Shown: piece after piece, positions 1-6,234 of the stretch
Numbering within the stretch: position 1 is the first letter of the stretch
Layout: every line of letters starts with the position of its first letter
Source of the DNA: Bacteroidota bacterium
GTDB lineage: Bacteria; Bacteroidota; Rhodothermia; Rhodothermales; UBA10348
Length of the DNA: 11,136 nucleotides
Reading direction: 5' to 3'
NCBI GenBank assembly: GCA_004356265.1
Contig: SMXK01000154.1
Coordinates: forward strand, 1 to 11,136
The notes under the pieces: model-generated
Told to the model about the DNA's origin: nothing
Databases searched by the model: none
What the model saw: the letters and a program-made list of their open reading frames with translations, nothing else
Made by a program: the position numbers and the translations under genes

Positions 1-1
1 C

Positions 2-652
2 GACTACGATACCGCACAATCGAATCCGAAATTGATCGTCGGCTACTCCGACATCACAGCTCTTCATTGCGCGTTATATCAGCGCGCGGGGTGGACGGCC
101 CTTCACGGCCCGATGGTTGCCGTAGACTGGCCCGAAATTGGTACCGAAACCGAGGAAATCTTTTGGAGTGTAGCCAGCGGTAACATCTTGGCCCCCCTGC
201 CGTCTCCGGGAGGCCACCAACTCGTCTCGTTTCGGAGTGGACAAGCCGAGGGGCCGCTCATTGGTGGCAACCTTTCGACGCTGGTACGGCTGCTGGGAAC
301 ACCGTATTTTCCTGATCTGAATGGAGCCATTCTGTTTCTCGAGGATGTGGGCGAAGCGCCGTACAGGCTGGACGCGATGTTTGCCCAATTACATCTGGCA
401 GGTGTCCTGGATAAACTGTCGGGTCTTGTTCTGGGAGCATTTACAGAGTGCGAACCCCCGCCCGACCGGCCATCTCTCACATTCAACCGGATTCTGGATG
501 ATTATTTCGGGGACGCTCAATACCCTGTAGCCACCGACTTGTTATACGGGCACATCCCGGTTAAATCGGCGATTCCTTTCGGCATCCGGGCGAAGCTCGA
601 AACCAACGAAAACCAGGCTACTCTGTCTATGCTTGAATCCGTCGTTACTTAG
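2..652 (+). CDS. ldcA: LD-carboxypeptidase (muramoyltetrapeptide carboxypeptidase, S66), 5' truncated
   Basis: This is the C-terminal 216 residues of an S66 serine peptidase, which removes the terminal D-Ala from tetrapeptide muropeptides during peptidoglycan recycling. The reading frame is open to the window edge and reads DYDTAQSNPKLIVGYSDIT before the first possible in-window start (TTG at 32), so the gene begins outside. The family's catalytic triad is visible: Ser16 of this fragment in GYSD (47-49), Glu114 in FLED (341-343) and His184 in GHIP (551-553). The spacings (98 and 70 residues) fit the Ser115-Glu217-His285 spacing of Pseudomonas LdcA, implying about 99 missing N-terminal residues and a normal full length near 315. 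HGP, GGNLS and LGTPY family motifs are also present. Whether this copy is cytoplasmic cannot be judged without its N-terminus. Substrate preference is inferred from the family. Confidence 0.92.
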   Translation, partial: DYDTAQSNPKLIVGYSDITALHCALYQRAGWTALHGPMVAVDWPEIGTETEEIFWSVASGNILAPLPSPGGHQLVSFRSGQAEGPLIGGNLSTLVRLLGTPYFPDLNGAILFLEDVGEAPYRLDAMFAQLHLAGVLDKLSGLVLGAFTECEPPPDRPSLTFNRILDDYFGDAQYPVATDLLYGHIPVKSAIPFGIRAKLETNENQATLSMLESVVT

Positions 653-685
653 AAATTTCGCCGTATTTCACGGTCTCTTTTATAG

Positions 686-714
686 GTGATTCGAACGCCA
701 GTCAGTACTATAAT
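686..714 (+). promoter_or_regulatory. Candidate sigma70-type promoter for purN-purH
   Basis: A perfect -10 hexamer TATAAT (709-714) lies 17 bases after GTGATT (686-691), which matches TTGACA at three of six positions. Transcription would begin near 721, about 58 bases before the purN ATG at 779. That position argues against translation from the upstream in-frame GTG (686) or ATG (713), which fall inside or before the promoter. The match is by eye only. A housekeeping sigma factor of Bacteroidota often uses a different consensus (TAnnTTTG), so activity is inferred. Confidence 0.45.
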
Positions 715-778
715 GCCTCCTTCCCGATTGGCCATTGCGATCGGTTTTTTCCTCTCCGATATCATCATCCGCACGTCT

Positions 779-1369
779 ATGCGAGTCGCCGTGTTCGCCT
801 CAGGTGGCGGGTCAAATTTCCAGGCCATTGTCGACGCTCAAAAGAGCGGGTACGCCGCAATCGAAGTCGTATTGTGCGTAACCAATAACGCTGAAGCAGG
901 CGTTCTTCAACGCGCCGCGCGCGAGGGCATAGATTCAATTGTAATATCCTCAACGTCGTATTCAAGGGCGGGCGAATTTGCTCGAGAACTCTTAAACGCA
1001 CTGGATGAATGCGGAATCGAACTCATCGCGCTGGCAGGATATATGAAAAAAATCCCCGCGGCCATCATTCAGAAATTTCCCGGCAGAATTCTAAATATCC
1101 ACCCGGCTCTGCTTCCTGAATTTGGCGGAAAAGGTATGTACGGCCACCATGTTCACGAGGCCGTATTAAGAAGTGGCACAGATCGAACTGGTGCTACTGT
1201 TCACGTGGTAGATCAGGGGTATGACACGGGAAGGATCGTTTTACAACGCGAAATTCCCGTGTTGCCCGATGATACGCCTGAGACTCTCGCCGCTCGCGTG
1301 CTCGACGTTGAACATCAGCTTTACCCGGACGCCATAAACATGGTGCTTCTGAACGAATTTTCATCGTGA
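779..1369 (+). CDS. purN: Phosphoribosylglycinamide formyltransferase (GART)
   Basis: PurN transfers a formyl group from 10-formyltetrahydrofolate to GAR in purine synthesis, in the cytoplasm. I chose the ATG at 779 (196 aa, MRVAVFASGGGSNFQ). The frame extends upstream to a GTG at 686, but the extra residues do not belong to the family and a promoter-like sequence overlaps them. With this start the catalytic residues fall at Asn106 and His108 in NIHPALLP, the same numbers as in E. coli PurN. Asp145 in VVDQGYDTG is the likely partner of E. coli Asp144. The N-terminal phosphate-binding glycines (SGGGSNF) and the TGATVH segment are present. No Shine-Dalgarno sequence precedes the start. purH follows after 21 bases, so the two probably form one transcript. 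Length and motifs are normal. Confidence 0.96.
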   Translation: MRVAVFASGGGSNFQAIVDAQKSGYAAIEVVLCVTNNAEAGVLQRAAREGIDSIVISSTSYSRAGEFARELLNALDECGIELIALAGYMKKIPAAIIQKFPGRILNIHPALLPEFGGKGMYGHHVHEAVLRSGTDRTGATVHVVDQGYDTGRIVLQREIPVLPDDTPETLAARVLDVEHQLYPDAINMVLLNEFSS

Positions 1370-1390
1370 CCCCATTTATATTCTAACCGG

Positions 1391-3016
1391 ATGATTCAGA
1401 CCAAAAACCTCCCTGCCCCAGAAAATCTGTACCCCATTCGGCGAGCGTTATTATCCGTTTTCGACAAAACCGGAATCGTAGCGCTGGCTACATATCTCCA
1501 CGAAATGGGTGTTGAACTCATTTCAACAGGAGGCACGTCGCGGGCGCTTCAGGACGCAGGACTTCCCGTTACATCCGTTTCTGAACTTACCGGATACCCT
1601 GAAATTCTGGATGGACGGGTAAAAACCCTGCACCCGATTGTGCATGCAGGTCTGCTGGCCCGTAAGACGGATGCCGAGGATCTCGCCCAACTCGAGAAAC
1701 ACGGTAGTGCCCCTATCGATCTCGTGGTGGTAAACTTATATCCGTTCTCGCAAGCGACGGCTTCACCCGATACAGATGATTCGACCGCGATAGAAAATAT
1801 CGACATCGGTGGACCAACAATGATTCGTGCCGGTGCTAAGAATTTCTTTTTTACAGCCGCCATTACTTCGCCTGACAGCTACGAGGCGATCGTGACTGAA
1901 TTGAAGGAAAACAATTGCTCATTGTCCATGGCAACGCGAAGATCGCTCGCCCATAAAGCGTTCCAGCACACGGCTGTGTACGATGCTGCGATTAACCAAT
2001 ATTTTGCAAGGCCGGCTACCTCGATGTCATCGGGATCAGGCACTGAAAAAGACACAATAAAAGACCGGGACGCACTGACATTTTCAGCCCCCAACGCAGG
2101 GCAGCTCAGATACGGTGAAAACCCCCATCAGAGCGCTACCCTGTATGGCGATTTATCCCGGTTCGTTGAAAAACTCCACGGTAAAGATCTCTCGTTTAAC
2201 AACATTATTGATCTTAGCGCTGCCCTTTCCCTGATCGACGAATTTCGGGATCATGGACCAACGTGCGCCATCCTGAAGCACACCAATCCCTGTGGCGTGG
2301 CGGTTTCTGACACATTGTCGGGCGCCTATCACGCGGCGTTTTCAACCGACCGACAGTCTCCCTTTGGTGGAATTGTCATTGTGAACAGATCTCTGGATAT
2401 CGAAACGGCCCGGGCCATTGATGCCGTTTTTACGGAGATCATCATTGCTCCTGATTTCGAAGAAGGGGTACTCGATTTCCTGACTCAGAAAAAAAACAGG
2501 CGTCTTCTGAAACAGCGCGCTGATGCCAGGACCGACGATGCCAAAGACCTGCGATCAGTTGTAGGAGGTTGGCTGGTGCAGGACCGTGATTCAGTCTTAC
2601 CTCCCTTTCAAAAAATGAAGGCACAGTGCGATGAAGTCACATCTCGTTCACCCAGTGATAGTGAATGGGCCGATCTGGACTTTGCCTGGCGCGTTGCAAA
2701 ACATGTTAAGAGTAATGCGATTGTCTATGCAAAAAATGGTCAGACCATCGGGATCGGTGCAGGGCAAATGAGCCGGATAGACGCCTCTGAAGTGGCCGTA
2801 AAAAAAGGTGCTAAATCTGAACTCGATTTCACAGATTGTGTAGTTGCCTCTGACGCGTTTTTCCCTTTTGCTGATGGTTTGCTCGACGCGGTGTCCAGCG
2901 GAGCCAGAGCAGCAATCCAGCCCGGTGGTTCCATACGTGACGCGGAAGTAATTGCCGCCGCGGAAGAACACAACGTCGCCATGGTCTTTACAGGTAAAAG
3001 ACACTTCCGGCACTGA
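1391..3016 (+). CDS. purH: Bifunctional AICAR formyltransferase / IMP cyclohydrolase
   Basis: PurH carries out the last two steps of IMP synthesis: formylation of AICAR with 10-formyltetrahydrofolate, then ring closure. The 541-residue protein has the N-terminal MGS-like cyclohydrolase domain (about residues 13-150, with LLSVFDKTG, STGGTS and GRVKTLHP) and the C-terminal transformylase domain (about 220-541). The transformylase Lys-His pair is Lys296-His297 in LKHTNPCG. The FGGIV motif, the AKHVKSNAIVYA segment and the ending QPGGSIRD...FTGKRHFRH are typical. The start ATG at 1391 gives a family-like N-terminus; the only sequence before it is CTAACCGG, not a ribosome binding site. The gene is intact. 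The region between the two domains (about residues 190-220, rich in Ser, Thr, Gly and Asp) looks like a flexible linker. purN is directly upstream and mreC follows after 36 bases. Confidence 0.98.
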   Translation: MIQTKNLPAPENLYPIRRALLSVFDKTGIVALATYLHEMGVELISTGGTSRALQDAGLPVTSVSELTGYPEILDGRVKTLHPIVHAGLLARKTDAEDLAQLEKHGSAPIDLVVVNLYPFSQATASPDTDDSTAIENIDIGGPTMIRAGAKNFFFTAAITSPDSYEAIVTELKENNCSLSMATRRSLAHKAFQHTAVYDAAINQYFARPATSMSSGSGTEKDTIKDRDALTFSAPNAGQLRYGENPHQSATLYGDLSRFVEKLHGKDLSFNNIIDLSAALSLIDEFRDHGPTCAILKHTNPCGVAVSDTLSGAYHAAFSTDRQSPFGGIVIVNRSLDIETARAIDAVFTEIIIAPDFEEGVLDFLTQKKNRRLLKQRADARTDDAKDLRSVVGGWLVQDRDSVLPPFQKMKAQCDEVTSRSPSDSEWADLDFAWRVAKHVKSNAIVYAKNGQTIGIGAGQMSRIDASEVAVKKGAKSELDFTDCVVASDAFFPFADGLLDAVSSGARAAIQPGGSIRDAEVIAAAEEHNVAMVFTGKRHFRH

Positions 3017-3052
3017 GTATGCCCGAAATACCGTGACTAAACGCTCGATATC

Positions 3053-3871
3053 ATGATTCGACTCTGGAATAAAGTTAGAGACTGGGTGTTGCTGCTTGTG
3101 CTGCTGCTGATTTCGATATCGGTATTGTTGTCGGTCAACGACCCGATGGTTCGGGGTCTGCGTGCGAGAGCTCTTGAAACCACGAGCTCAGTCGAAGGCT
3201 GGTTTTCCTGGCTTGGCAACTATTACAGGGCGGCAGACGAAAACGAAGCTCTACGAAACGAAAATCATCGATTATCCAGTGATCTCGCCCGTGCAAGGGA
3301 GGCATCTGCAGTAAATGATGAGCTTCGTGAGATGTTGAATCTGCCGTTGGTCGAAGAATATGATGTTGTCGCTGCAACTATCATTTATAAGGATATCACG
3401 CGCGAGAGAAATTTCATGACCATTGATATAGGCAGCGAACACGGTATATCAGAGAACATGGCGGTCATCGATACCCGGGGGATACTGGGAAAAACCGTAG
3501 ATGTAGGCGCGCGAGTCTCGCGCGTAATGACGTATCTGAACGGTGATTTTTCAATACCTGTAAAAATTTCAGGCTCCAACAGCGATGGAATTCTTCGGTG
3601 GGACGGAGATGCTTTTGATAGACTGGCCGTTGATTTCGTCCCTCTTTCGCAGGAGATCAACGTATCGGATATGATCGTTACATCCGGATATTCGGGCATC
3701 TTTCAGCCCGGTCTCCCCGTTGGCGTAATAACCCAGTTTTCTGAGCGCCCGGGACTCATAACGTGGGAGATATCGGTGCGACCATTCGCGAGACTGGACA
3801 ACGCACAATACGTGTTTGTAATCAGGTCTGTCCCAATCCCGGACATCATGACTTCGGAATCTGTTCAATGA
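3053..3871 (+). CDS. mreC: Rod shape-determining protein MreC
   Basis: MreC is the inner-membrane scaffold of the elongasome, linking cytoplasmic MreB to the periplasmic wall synthases. The 272-residue protein has a short cytoplasmic N-terminus, one membrane segment (about residues 11-28, WVLLLVLLLISISVLL), a coiled coil (about 62-98, heptad-like ENEALRNENHRLSSDLARA), then a beta-rich periplasmic domain (about 105-260). Within that domain are motifs seen across the family: MTIDIGSEHGI, GILGKT, SRVMTYL and VTSGYSGIFQPGLPVGVI. Length is normal. It sits 36 bases after purH, with no mreB between them, and its TGA stop overlaps the ATG of dacB (ATGA at 3868-3871), which suggests translational coupling with that peptidoglycan hydrolase. 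No mreD, mrdA or rodA follows. Confidence 0.95.
   Translation: MIRLWNKVRDWVLLLVLLLISISVLLSVNDPMVRGLRARALETTSSVEGWFSWLGNYYRAADENEALRNENHRLSSDLARAREASAVNDELREMLNLPLVEEYDVVAATIIYKDITRERNFMTIDIGSEHGISENMAVIDTRGILGKTVDVGARVSRVMTYLNGDFSIPVKISGSNSDGILRWDGDAFDRLAVDFVPLSQEINVSDMIVTSGYSGIFQPGLPVGVITQFSERPGLITWEISVRPFARLDNAQYVFVIRSVPIPDIMTSESVQ
3508..3524. repeat. 17-nt odd perfect palindrome inside mreC
   Basis: CGCGCGAG-T-CTCGCGCG has eight-base arms around one central base. It encodes part of VGARVSRVM in MreC. It may be codon coincidence in CG-rich text, a hairpin in the mRNA, or a protein-binding site; nothing in the sequence decides between these. Confidence 0.5.
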
Positions 3872-5418
3872 ATCCAACGCCATTCGTAACCGCCCGAATA
3901 GCTGTCGTTCTGATCGCTGTTTTTCTAACTGCGTGCGGATCATCACGAGAAGCCGCTATCGGGTACGGCCCTTATGATCAGGCCCCCCGAAACCCACAAG
4001 AACTTGCGACTGGGATCGAGACGGTCTTGTCTCATCCCGATTTTTTGAACGCCAATTGGGCTGTTCTGGTGGTTGATCTCGATTCCGGGGAACGATTGTA
4101 CGAGAAAAATGCGGGGAAAAGCTTTCTACCTGCTTCCAACGGAAAAATTTACACTACTGCTGCAGCGCTGGATCAGTTAGGGGTTGATTTCAGGTTCAAA
4201 ACTCCTCTGTACACCCGTGGTGAAATCGTCGACGGTGTGTTGCACGGCGATATTGTCGTCCGCGGTACCGGTGATCCGGTTATCGGAGGACGGTTCACCG
4301 GCGGAGATATTACTCTCTTATTCAGGGCGTGGGCGGACTCACTCAAGGCTCTGGGAATCCATAAAATTCATGGCAGCATCATTGGCGATGACAATGAATT
4401 TGATGATATCCCGCTCGGCATTGCGTGGAGCTGGGACGACGAGCCCTTCTGGTATTCTGCCGAAATCAGTGCGCTGTCGCTGAGCGACAACAACGTTGAC
4501 TTCACGTTTAAGTCCACCACCGAGGGCGAGCCCGTGGAAATATCCTGGGAACCGGGCAATACTGACTATATCTCTGTCACCAACAACCTGCTGACCGTTC
4601 CGTCGGACTCGGCTCGGCGCACGACGTACGACAAACGTCGAGGCACAAACCAATTTGTAATCGCAGGCGAATTACCTCGTGGGCGTACCGGCAGCACATC
4701 GCTGAGCATCACCAATCCAACACTGTTCTTCGCGCACGTTTTTCGAGAAACTCTCATTTCGGCTGGAATTGAAGTTGATGGCGTTTCGTTGGATGTGGAT
4801 GCGCTCTCTGATTCGCTTGATTACCAGGCAGACGATATGCGACTGGTGGCCACCCACACGTCAGTTCCCTTATCCGACATCGTGTATGAGCTGAATAAAA
4901 TCAGCCACAATCTGTATGCAGAAATGCTTCTGAAAAAATTAGGGACGGTATTTCCTGTCGATGACCCGGATTTGGTACCGGGTTCCGCTGCCATGGGAAT
5001 CGCTCGTGCCATGGATACCTTCGCTGCGGCTGGAGTGGATACCAGTCGAATACATCTGAAGGGAGGATCGGGTTTGTCAAGAATGACTTATGTGACCGCA
5101 GAAATGACGGCTTCCGTGCTGACTTTTATGTGGCATCATCCGGATGATGCGGTTAAAGATGCTTTCCTGGATTCGTTGCCTGTAGGAGGCTTTGACGGCA
5201 CCATAAAATCCAGATTCAAAGCGGGCCGTACACGTGGCAAGGTACGGGCGAAAACTGGCACGATGACGGGTGTCAGCGCCCTCTCAGGATACGTGCCATC
5301 GGACGTCGGAACGAATCTACTGTTCGTCATAATGGCAAATCAGTTTACTGTGCCCACTTCGAGGGCCCGGCAGGCTCAAGACGACATCGTGGAACTACTT
5401 GCAGCATATAAACAATAG
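3868..5418 (+). CDS. dacB: D-alanyl-D-alanine carboxypeptidase/endopeptidase PBP4 (S13), predicted lipoprotein
   Basis: This S13 penicillin-binding protein trims D-Ala from stem peptides or cuts cross-links in peptidoglycan. The frame is open back to 3763, inside mreC, but the ATG at 3868 is the sensible start: it overlaps the mreC stop (ATGA) and begins a lipoprotein signal, a hydrophobic stretch (RIAVVLIAVFLTAC) ending in lipobox LTAC with Cys23. From there the protein has 516 residues, somewhat longer than the 477 of E. coli PBP4. All three active-site motifs are present: Ser90-Asn-Gly-Lys93 (SxxK, in PASNGK), Ser346-His-Asn348 (SxN) and Lys462-Thr-Gly464 (KTG). The insert between SxxK and SxN, typical of class C PBPs, is retained. 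Lipid anchoring is predicted from the lipobox; the membrane it sits in cannot be told. The closest E. coli relative is a soluble periplasmic protein, so anchoring may tether this one near the MreC complex (inference). Confidence 0.94.
   Translation: MNPTPFVTARIAVVLIAVFLTACGSSREAAIGYGPYDQAPRNPQELATGIETVLSHPDFLNANWAVLVVDLDSGERLYEKNAGKSFLPASNGKIYTTAAALDQLGVDFRFKTPLYTRGEIVDGVLHGDIVVRGTGDPVIGGRFTGGDITLLFRAWADSLKALGIHKIHGSIIGDDNEFDDIPLGIAWSWDDEPFWYSAEISALSLSDNNVDFTFKSTTEGEPVEISWEPGNTDYISVTNNLLTVPSDSARRTTYDKRRGTNQFVIAGELPRGRTGSTSLSITNPTLFFAHVFRETLISAGIEVDGVSLDVDALSDSLDYQADDMRLVATHTSVPLSDIVYELNKISHNLYAEMLLKKLGTVFPVDDPDLVPGSAAMGIARAMDTFAAAGVDTSRIHLKGGSGLSRMTYVTAEMTASVLTFMWHHPDDAVKDAFLDSLPVGGFDGTIKSRFKAGRTRGKVRAKTGTMTGVSALSGYVPSDVGTNLLFVIMANQFTVPTSRARQAQDDIVELLAAYKQ
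5133..5150. repeat. 18-bp perfect palindrome inside dacB
   Basis: GCATCATCCGGATGATGC reads the same on both strands. It encodes the His-His-Pro-Asp-Asp segment of DacB, where the CAT CAT and GAT GAT codons are naturally complementary, so coincidence is plausible. A binding site or mRNA hairpin is an alternative. Confidence 0.5.
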
Positions 5419-5501
5419 TGGTATCAAGGACCCCGGAAATCGAAAAATAGGCCTGTAACGACAAGAATGCGTGGTTTTACGTATTTCCTTCTCAAGCAAA
5501 A

Positions 5502-5530
5502 TTGCCGATATTCGTGTAGAATTATACACT
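5502..5530 (+). promoter_or_regulatory. Weak candidate promoter upstream of hslV
   Basis: TTGCCG (5502-5507) and TACACT (5525-5530) are separated by 17 bases, each matching the sigma70 consensus at four of six positions. A second option nearer the gene is TAAGTTTA (5560-5567), which resembles the Bacteroidota -7 element TAnnTTTG except for its last base. No sigma32-type heat-shock promoter (CTTGAAA with CCCCAT) was seen. The element that is actually used cannot be chosen by eye. Confidence 0.25.
5514..5529. promoter_or_regulatory. 16-bp near-palindrome, possible operator of hslV block
   Basis: GTGTAGAATTATACAC has arms GTGTA/TACAC and an AATT centre; only one base pair position breaks the symmetry (G at 5519 against A at 5524). 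It overlaps the weak -10 candidate about 70 bases before the hslV start, a position suited to a dimeric repressor. Palindromic AT-rich sequence also arises by chance, and no known regulator is recognised. Confidence 0.3.
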
Positions 5531-5598
5531 GAGTTAGAATCGACTCTGTCGAGTACGTATAAGTTTATTATTAATTTTGGCTCGATTATTACACTGGT

Positions 5599-6183
5599 TT
5601 GAATACTACTTTCTCCGCTTCAAGTAGAAGCGAACTCCTGATCAAAAGCACAACCGTTGTCGGTATCCGTCACAATGGCCGGGTCGTTCTCGGTTCGGAT
5701 GGACAGGCCACTATGGGCAACACGATAATGAAACACCACGCCAAAAAAGTACGCACACTTTTTGGTGGGAAAATCATTGCCGGATTCGCCGGAACGACCG
5801 CGGATGCGTTCACGTTGTTCGAACGCTTCGAGGAAAAACTCGAGCAATACAATGGACAGCTTACGCGCTCGGCGGTCGAACTTGCAAAGGACTGGCGCAC
5901 GGATCGGTTTTTGAGAAGGTTGGAAGCCCTGCTGGCTGTTGCTTCGGATGAGAAGCTTCTGTTGATCAGCGGGACCGGTGATGTAATCGAACCGGATGAC
6001 GATATTCTGGCCATCGGCTCTGGTGGTCCGTTTGCGCAGGCAGCGGCTCGGGCGTTGAAAAAGCACGCACCCGAATTGTCAGCAAGGGAAATGGTAGAAG
6101 AATCACTCCGAATTGCTGCAGGAATCTGCATTTACACAAACGAAAACATTACCATACTGGAAATCGATTCCGCTGAATCATAA
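5599..6183 (+). CDS. hslV: ATP-dependent protease subunit HslV (proteolytic core)
   Basis: HslV is the threonine peptidase of the HslVU (ClpYQ) protease and degrades unfolded or tagged proteins fed by the HslU ATPase in the cytoplasm. The catalytic core starts at Thr18 (5650) in the TTVVGI segment, which becomes the new N-terminus after self-cleavage. GSDGQATMGNT, AGFAGTTADAFTLFE, ELAKDWRTDRFLRRLEALLAVA and AIGSGGPFAQAAARAL are classic. The mature part has 177 residues, close to the 175 of E. coli. There is no in-frame ATG between the upstream stop (5572-5574) and the catalytic Thr. The start is therefore TTG at 5599 (17-residue propeptide) or, less likely, CTG at 5638 (four-residue propeptide MIKS). 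No Shine-Dalgarno sequence precedes either. Its partner hslU lies downstream but is separated from it by a NYN-domain gene. Confidence 0.94.
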   Translation: MNTTFSASSRSELLIKSTTVVGIRHNGRVVLGSDGQATMGNTIMKHHAKKVRTLFGGKIIAGFAGTTADAFTLFERFEEKLEQYNGQLTRSAVELAKDWRTDRFLRRLEALLAVASDEKLLLISGTGDVIEPDDDILAIGSGGPFAQAAARALKKHAPELSAREMVEESLRIAAGICIYTNENITILEIDSAES

Positions 6184-6234
6184 AAGCCAACAGACTCAGC
6201 GCCTCCCCTGACATCAGACAACGCCCATCGATAA

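Larger units (their letters stand above)
5419..5598. other. AT-rich intergenic region between dacB and hslV
   Basis: This 180-base gap, the longest in the window, becomes AT-rich towards hslV. It carries no open frame of note and no clear rho-independent terminator after dacB. It holds the weak promoter candidate and the near-palindrome listed separately, and is the natural place for the promoter of the hslV block. Confidence 0.6.

Noticed and set aside
686..778. Longer PurN starting at GTG 686 or ATG 713
   Set aside because: The added residues are unlike the family, a -35/-10-like promoter covers the codons, and ATG 779 puts Asn106 and His108 at the E. coli positions.
653..1079. Repeated AGAAATTTC (near 652 and 1071, again near 3408)
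   Set aside because: Two copies fall inside coding sequence for unrelated residues and spacing is irregular; short AT-rich repeats of this kind are expected by chance.
3763..3867. Longer DacB starting inside mreC at 3763
   Set aside because: ATG 3868 gives a proper lipoprotein signal and the ATGA overlap; the upstream extension only shadows MreC codons.
4475..4489. 15-nt odd palindrome TGTCGCTGAGCGACA in dacB
   Set aside because: Seven-base arms are expected around 0.7 times in a random window of this size, so it is not notable alone.
5419..5500. Rho-independent terminator after dacB
   Set aside because: No stem with a following T-run could be found in the gap.
5620..6131. Long antisense open frames (148 and 153 residues) opposite hslV
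   Set aside because: They lie wholly opposite a clear hslV, show no recognisable motifs, and are rich in Ser, Arg and Cys as expected for shadow frames.
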